Part shown: one piece after another, positions 60,581 through 64,000 of the stretch | Layout of the letters: every line of letters starts with the position of its first letter | How positions within the stretch are numbered: the first letter of the stretch is position 1 | From: Brevibacillus migulae | Lineage (GTDB): Bacteria; Bacillota; Bacilli; Brevibacillales; Brevibacillaceae | Direction of reading: 5' to 3' | Assembly (NCBI RefSeq): GCF_004521915.1 | Contig: NZ_SDKD01000021.1 | Coordinates: 32,627-96,626, forward strand | DNA length: 64,000 bases | The notes under the pieces: generated by a model | The model's database searches: none | Told to the model about the DNA's origin: nothing | The model's input: the letters and a program-made list of their open reading frames with translations, nothing else | Translations under genes and position numbers: made by a program

Positions 60581-61252
60581 TTATAGTGGTCCGGAAATAC
60601 CCTGTGCACGAATCATGACAAAGTGAGCGCCCAAGAGTCCAAGCAGTGCGCCTGGCAAGAAGAATACGTGGATGGCAAAGAAGCGAGAAAGCGTTTGCGC
60701 ACCTACGATGTCGCCGCCAGTCAACAGTGCTTTCGCGTATGGTCCGATCACCGGAACCGAGTTGGCGATCTCCAAACCTACTTTTGTTGCAAAGTAAGCG
60801 GTGTTATCCCATGGCAGGAGATAACCGGTGAAGCCCAGTCCAAGCATCACGAAGAAGATCAACATGCCCACTACCCAGTTCAATTCACGCGGCTTTTTGT
60901 AAGCGCCGGTGAAGAACACGCGGAGTGTATGTAAAAACATCATCACGATTACCAAACTTGCGCCCCAGTGGTGCATACCGCGTACAATTACACCGAAAGC
61001 TACTTCGTTTTGAAGATACTTTACGGATTCGTACGCATTGATAATGTCCGGTACATAATACATCGTCAAAAACATACCAGACAAGATTTGGATAACGGTA
61101 ATAAAGAACGTAAGTCCGCCAAAGCAGTACACGAACGCGGAGAAATGGTGTGCCGGGTTCACGTGCTCTGGCACTTCGTGGTCGGCCAAATCACGCCACA
61201 TCGGGGTGATATTCAGGCGCTCGTCCACCCAATCATACATTTTTTGCAACAT
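60581..61252 (-). CDS. qcrB: Cytochrome b subunit QcrB
   Basis: A 223-residue cytochrome b6-like protein with four to five helices. The two heme b histidine pairs are supplied by H-H-W-G-A-S and F-L-H-T-L-R-V on one helix and the following helices. It carries the menaquinol oxidation site. It is one base after qcrA and 53 bases before qcrC. Confidence 0.95.
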   Translation of the reverse strand: MLQKMYDWVDERLNITPMWRDLADHEVPEHVNPAHHFSAFVYCFGGLTFFITVIQILSGMFLTMYYVPDIINAYESVKYLQNEVAFGVIVRGMHHWGASLVIVMMFLHTLRVFFTGAYKKPRELNWVVGMLIFFVMLGLGFTGYLLPWDNTAYFATKVGLEIANSVPVIGPYAKALLTGGDIVGAQTLSRFFAIHVFFLPGALLGLLGAHFVMIRAQGISGPL

Positions 61253-61253
61253 C

Positions 61254-61769
61254 TTAGCCAGTCACCCCCGGTAGAGGATTCGGTTTGATTTTTCCTAGGT
61301 ACAGCTTGCCGTCTTTTACTTCTGTTTCATAAAGATCAAGCGATTTGGTTGGTGGAGTACCAAGTACATGGGCTCCATCAATTTTGTAACGTCCCATGTG
61401 ACAGGGGCAGAAGTACTCATTTTCATGCTCGCCCTTGTTCCAGTCCACCGTACATCCCAAGTGTTTGCACACAGGGGAAAGTGCTGTCACTTCACCTTTG
61501 TCATTCTTGGTAACCCATGCGGCAAGAACCGACTCGGATTCATACCAACCGTCCTTGGTATGCACCTTGAATTCTACGCGCTTAGGTTCTGCTCCGAATT
61601 CATCTATGCTTCCTACCGCTACTTTATCTCCGCCAGCGGAGTGCTTCAGCAACGGGTCAACTGCAAATCGGATCATCGGTGTAATCATACCTGCAGCTAG
61701 GAAACCGCCAGTTCCCATGAGTGCATAGTTTAGAAATGTACGTCTGGATATTTCCCGTTTTTCGCTCAT
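61254..61769 (-). CDS. qcrA: Rieske iron-sulfur subunit QcrA
   Basis: A 171-residue Rieske protein. An N-terminal twin-arginine-like R-R-T-F-L-N and a membrane helix (about 10-30) anchor the [2Fe-2S] domain outside. Ligands are in C-K-H-L-G-C-T near residue 110 and C-P-C-H-M-G near 130. AAGGAGGG precedes the ATG. A strong sigma-A promoter lies upstream at 61844-61872. Confidence 0.95.
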   Translation of the reverse strand: MSEKREISRRTFLNYALMGTGGFLAAGMITPMIRFAVDPLLKHSAGGDKVAVGSIDEFGAEPKRVEFKVHTKDGWYESESVLAAWVTKNDKGEVTALSPVCKHLGCTVDWNKGEHENEYFCPCHMGRYKIDGAHVLGTPPTKSLDLYETEVKDGKLYLGKIKPNPLPGVTG

Positions 61770-61843
61770 CTCTTTTTCCCTCCTTATCTGCAGAATAACG
61801 TGACGAAGGTACTACAATACATAATTACACTAGGTCATTCCCA

Positions 61844-61872
61844 ATCATAGCTAACGCCATTTTAGATGTCAA
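61844..61872 (-). promoter_or_regulatory. Sigma-A promoter of qcrABC within an inverted repeat
   Basis: TTGACA (61867-61872) and TATGAT (61844-61849) with a 17-base spacer, a near-consensus promoter on the minus strand. The promoter is overlapped by an inverted repeat TAACGCC / GGCGTTA (61852-61858 and 61882-61888), a possible operator. Confidence 0.8.
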
Positions 61873-61981
61873 GAATCTACAGGCGTTAACAGAAAGACTC
61901 GATTCAATTGCTTCCGATATTGTTGAGATTTTGTCATAAATTGAGGATTGATTTTTTTAGTATGGCTGTTCTCAATCAATT

Positions 61982-62404
61982 CTATTGATTTTTCCACGCA
62001 TGGAGGACTTCTTCGGTCAGCACGTCCACCGTTACTTCAAAACGAATCTGCGAGGTCAAGTCTTCATCGCCAATCGTAAAAGTATGAATCTCCCCTTCTT
62101 CTCCTGGCGGCAGGCTCCCTTTCACATGATGCCCACTAAATTGCAAAAGAATGTAATGCCGGAATTTGCTGGGCAGCTGGTGTACGAAACTCTCCTCGCT
62201 AATCTGATAGGACAGCGGAAAGAGTAAGATCCGTCCTTTCAGCTTTTGCTCGATAGCCGCCGCCACATTCAGGAGATAAGTCATCCGCTCAGCATGTGAG
62301 GGTATATCTATAGATGGTTTGTACAAATATAAAGGGAGCAGTGCGGTATCATAATAGAGTCGCATCTCCTCCCAGTTTTGCAATTCATCCATTCTCCATT
62401 GCAT
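61982..62404 (-). CDS. ypiF: YpiF-like protein (DUF2487)
   Basis: A 140-residue soluble protein beginning M-Q-W-R-M-D-E-L with L-L-P-L-Y-L and F-P-L-S-Y-Q segments that fit the DUF2487 family next to qcrA in Bacillus. Function unknown. AGGAAGAG lies upstream. It probably shares a small operon with the IDEAL-domain and wHTH-like genes upstream. Confidence 0.72.
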   Translation of the reverse strand: MQWRMDELQNWEEMRLYYDTALLPLYLYKPSIDIPSHAERMTYLLNVAAAIEQKLKGRILLFPLSYQISEESFVHQLPSKFRHYILLQFSGHHVKGSLPPGEEGEIHTFTIGDEDLTSQIRFEVTVDVLTEEVLHAWKNQ

Positions 62405-62476
62405 AGCTCTCTTCCTCTCGCGTAAATCTGCTGATTTAGCTTACCACGAAGAGGATGCACGTGCAATCAACCGCTT

Positions 62477-62674
62477 TTACCTTTGTTCATACGCCATGAT
62501 TTCCCGCAGTTCGGTTGTCAGATACAAGAATCGTTCCTTGTTTTTGTTTTCCAGGGCTTCGTCAATTTCCTTATACAGTGTCCGTTTGCGATATAAACGG
62601 ACTTGTTCGTCGATCACCATCTCCGACAGCAGTCCAGACACCGATTGATTCCCGTAAATATTCGGCCATTCCAT
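62477..62674 (-). CDS. Small IDEAL-domain protein
   Basis: A 65-residue acidic helical protein whose second half (I-D-E-A-L-E-N-K-N-K-E-R-F-L-Y-L) is an IDEAL motif, found at the C-terminus of YpiB in B. subtilis and in other small proteins. Function is unknown, probably protein interaction. GAGGG precedes the ATG, and it follows the upstream gene by 10 bases. Confidence 0.75.
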   Translation of the reverse strand: MEWPNIYGNQSVSGLLSEMVIDEQVRLYRKRTLYKEIDEALENKNKERFLYLTTELREIMAYEQR

Positions 62675-62684
62675 GTCTAATCCC

Positions 62685-63806
62685 TCACTTTAACAGTATC
62701 GTGGATTCGGTAAATCCATTGTATGCTTTCAGCCATGACTGGCAAAGCTCTGTATGTGCATACATCCATTCTCCATCCCCGCGCTGCCCTACCTTCAGCA
62801 GCCCGAGATGCACCATCATTTTCAATATCCGGTTGTGCAGAATGTTCAGCGGCTCATCATAATAAAACGGTTTAATCCATGGCAACAGCAGATTGGCCAG
62901 ACTGCTCTGCGCGAGCCATCCTCCCCTGGTCGTTACCGGGATCACCTGTACAATCATCGGCAGATTGGGTATCGCCCTTTTGTACAATCGCAGCCAGAAG
63001 CGAATTACATCATGCTGGATTTGCTCGGAAACGGGCGTCAACAGCTGCTCGACTCCTTTTTCCGCGATCCGCAAGACTCCCGGCGACTCCTCGATCCAGC
63101 GCTGGTAGTAGCAGTAATCATATAACAGCGAGAACCGATCAGGGTACAGATCAAAATGAAGTCCGTAGCCAAATCGCCACTTTTGCGGAGGCAAAGGCTC
63201 CTCTTGCACGCTGAGAAAGCGGAGCAGTTGGCTTTGATAGCGTTTGTACATGCCGCCATCAGCTGTCAACGGCACCGGCTCTCTCTCCAGAAAGCGCAGA
63301 AACTGATAAAGATCATCGCTCATGGCCGTACCTTCATCCCGATATGCAGCCGGCTGCGTTCCTTTCCATTCCGCTTCGTCCAGCTTTCCATTCAGCCACG
63401 CTTTCAAATAGGGCTCCCGTAAATCCTGAGGAATTTGATATTGCCCTACTGTCTTTCCTTTTGCCGGAAACACCCACCCTCGCCGGAGTGCTGCGGCAAT
63501 GAGCTTTCGTCCTTCCTCCATCCGTTGTTCATGTTCAGAATCAATGGCGACACTCGCTTTTGCCATCAAATCTTCCAACGAAAATACGCTTCGCTTATCT
63601 AAGAGCAACTGCATCAAAAAATGAACTTCCGGAGAAGACAGTCGCTCAACCTCTGTCTGTATCGTGCTTTTATGCCGCAGATTGGAGAGTAATGTCGTGA
63701 TTAGATCATTTTTTGAGTGTGGATTGCACTCACAGCCATAGTGATTTGCGATTTGATGGAGCTGACGGATGTCCGTGTAGACCAGAATCTCTGCCAAATT
63801 CACCAT
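62685..63806 (-). CDS. Uncharacterised 373-residue protein with helical, winged-helix-like domains
   Basis: Not recognised. The N-terminal region contains C-E-C-N-P-H-S-K-N-D-L-I-T-T-L-L, resembling a SAP-like or small DNA-binding segment. The centre (Y-L-K-A-W-L-N-G ... F-L-R-F-L-E-R-E) and the C-terminus (I-L-K-M-M-V-H-L-G-L-L-K-V-G) resemble winged-helix folds seen in the non-catalytic parts of some helicases. It heads a unit with the IDEAL and DUF2487 genes. A DNA-related role is a guess. Confidence 0.65.
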   Translation of the reverse strand: MVNLAEILVYTDIRQLHQIANHYGCECNPHSKNDLITTLLSNLRHKSTIQTEVERLSSPEVHFLMQLLLDKRSVFSLEDLMAKASVAIDSEHEQRMEEGRKLIAAALRRGWVFPAKGKTVGQYQIPQDLREPYLKAWLNGKLDEAEWKGTQPAAYRDEGTAMSDDLYQFLRFLEREPVPLTADGGMYKRYQSQLLRFLSVQEEPLPPQKWRFGYGLHFDLYPDRFSLLYDYCYYQRWIEESPGVLRIAEKGVEQLLTPVSEQIQHDVIRFWLRLYKRAIPNLPMIVQVIPVTTRGGWLAQSSLANLLLPWIKPFYYDEPLNILHNRILKMMVHLGLLKVGQRGDGEWMYAHTELCQSWLKAYNGFTESTILLK

Positions 63807-63860
63807 GAATCCCTTCTATCCGTATCGAATTTACTCTCCATTCTTACCAAATTTAGGTTA

Positions 63861-63906
63861 GATAAACTTGGCTGAGCCAAGTCTTTTTGCGAAGACTTCG
63901 TTTATC
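63861..63906. repeat. Compound hairpin upstream of the 62685-63806 gene
   Basis: Outer GATAAAC / GTTTATC (63861-63867, 63900-63906) encloses ACTTGGC TGA GCCAAGT followed by CTTTTTG on the plus strand and an AAGTCTT / AAGACTT pair. It could be a plus-strand terminator; no plus-strand gene ends here. Confidence 0.5.
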
Positions 63907-63960
63907 TTATACGATTTACGCCTCAGCGCTTTAGCGCAATCAAACCCCTGATCGTGCAAA

Positions 63961-64000
63961 ATCGAGTAGGAGGGGGCGGCTAGCCCCCGACCTCTCACAC
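63961..64000 (-). mobile_element. Probable 3' end of a group II intron, truncated by the window
   Basis: On the minus strand the sequence GTGTGAGAGGTC, hairpin GGGGGC-TAGCC-GCCCCC (63972-63988) and TCCTACTCGAT resembles the stretch after domain V, domain VI and the 3' splice site of bacterial (class C-like) group II introns. Domain V and the maturase gene would lie beyond 64,000. The 3' boundary is placed near 63961 on memory of such introns. Confidence 0.45.

Overview
The window looks like a chromosomal segment of a spore-forming, aerobic, moderate-GC Bacillota. The gene content and order point to Brevibacillus or a close Paenibacillaceae relative (inference; no database was searched). The support is the long block qcrABC - ypjA - ypjB - ypjC - mazG-like - dapB - mgsA - bshB1 - bshA - cca - birA - panBCD - dinG - ypmB - aspB - asnS - dnaD. 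It follows the Bacillus subtilis order but carries extra genes inserted at several points. A bacillithiol pathway, a menaquinol:cytochrome c reductase, sporulation genes and strong AGGAGG-type ribosome binding sites fit the same picture. Most genes lie on the minus strand, so they read right to left.

Left part (1-16 kb): class I ribonucleotide reductase nrdA with truncated nrdB and NrdR-like boxes; the tRNA hydroxylase trhO; an amidase; an Lsa-type ABC-F antibiotic resistance ATPase with an elaborate attenuation leader; a YheC/D ATP-grasp protein; a pseudouridine synthase with a thioredoxin; a LysR regulator divergent from leuCD; yajQ; an SDR oxidoreductase lacking the usual Tyr-x3-Lys; and two small plus-strand genes.

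16-33 kb: a two-gene RND efflux unit of SwrC type, a RodA/FtsW paralogue, oligoendopeptidase F, then a six-gene surface-glycan cluster (coiled-coil protein, CotSA-like GT4, sugar nucleotidyltransferase, GT2, GT4, UDP-glucose dehydrogenase). A sequence closely matching a sigma-K promoter stands before the cluster, suggesting a late mother-cell, spore-surface role. After it come dnaD, asnS and aspB.

33-48 kb: the conserved aspB-ypmB-dinG neighbourhood is opened by accessory genes. These are a 1,180-residue protein with 87 gap-free decapeptide repeats, a short FtsH-like membrane protease with an overlapping partner, a membrane-anchored protein, a small plus-strand gene, mtaD, rex, and a lipoprotein with a beta-lactamase-like fold that has lost its metal-ligand motifs.

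48-64 kb: a TPR gene, panBCD behind a leader containing an intrinsic terminator, birA, cca, the bacillithiol genes, mgsA, dapB, ypj genes, qcrABC, and small genes of the ypiF/IDEAL type. The last 40 bases resemble the 3' end of a group II intron entering from the right. No tRNA, rRNA, CRISPR array or complete insertion sequence was recognised.
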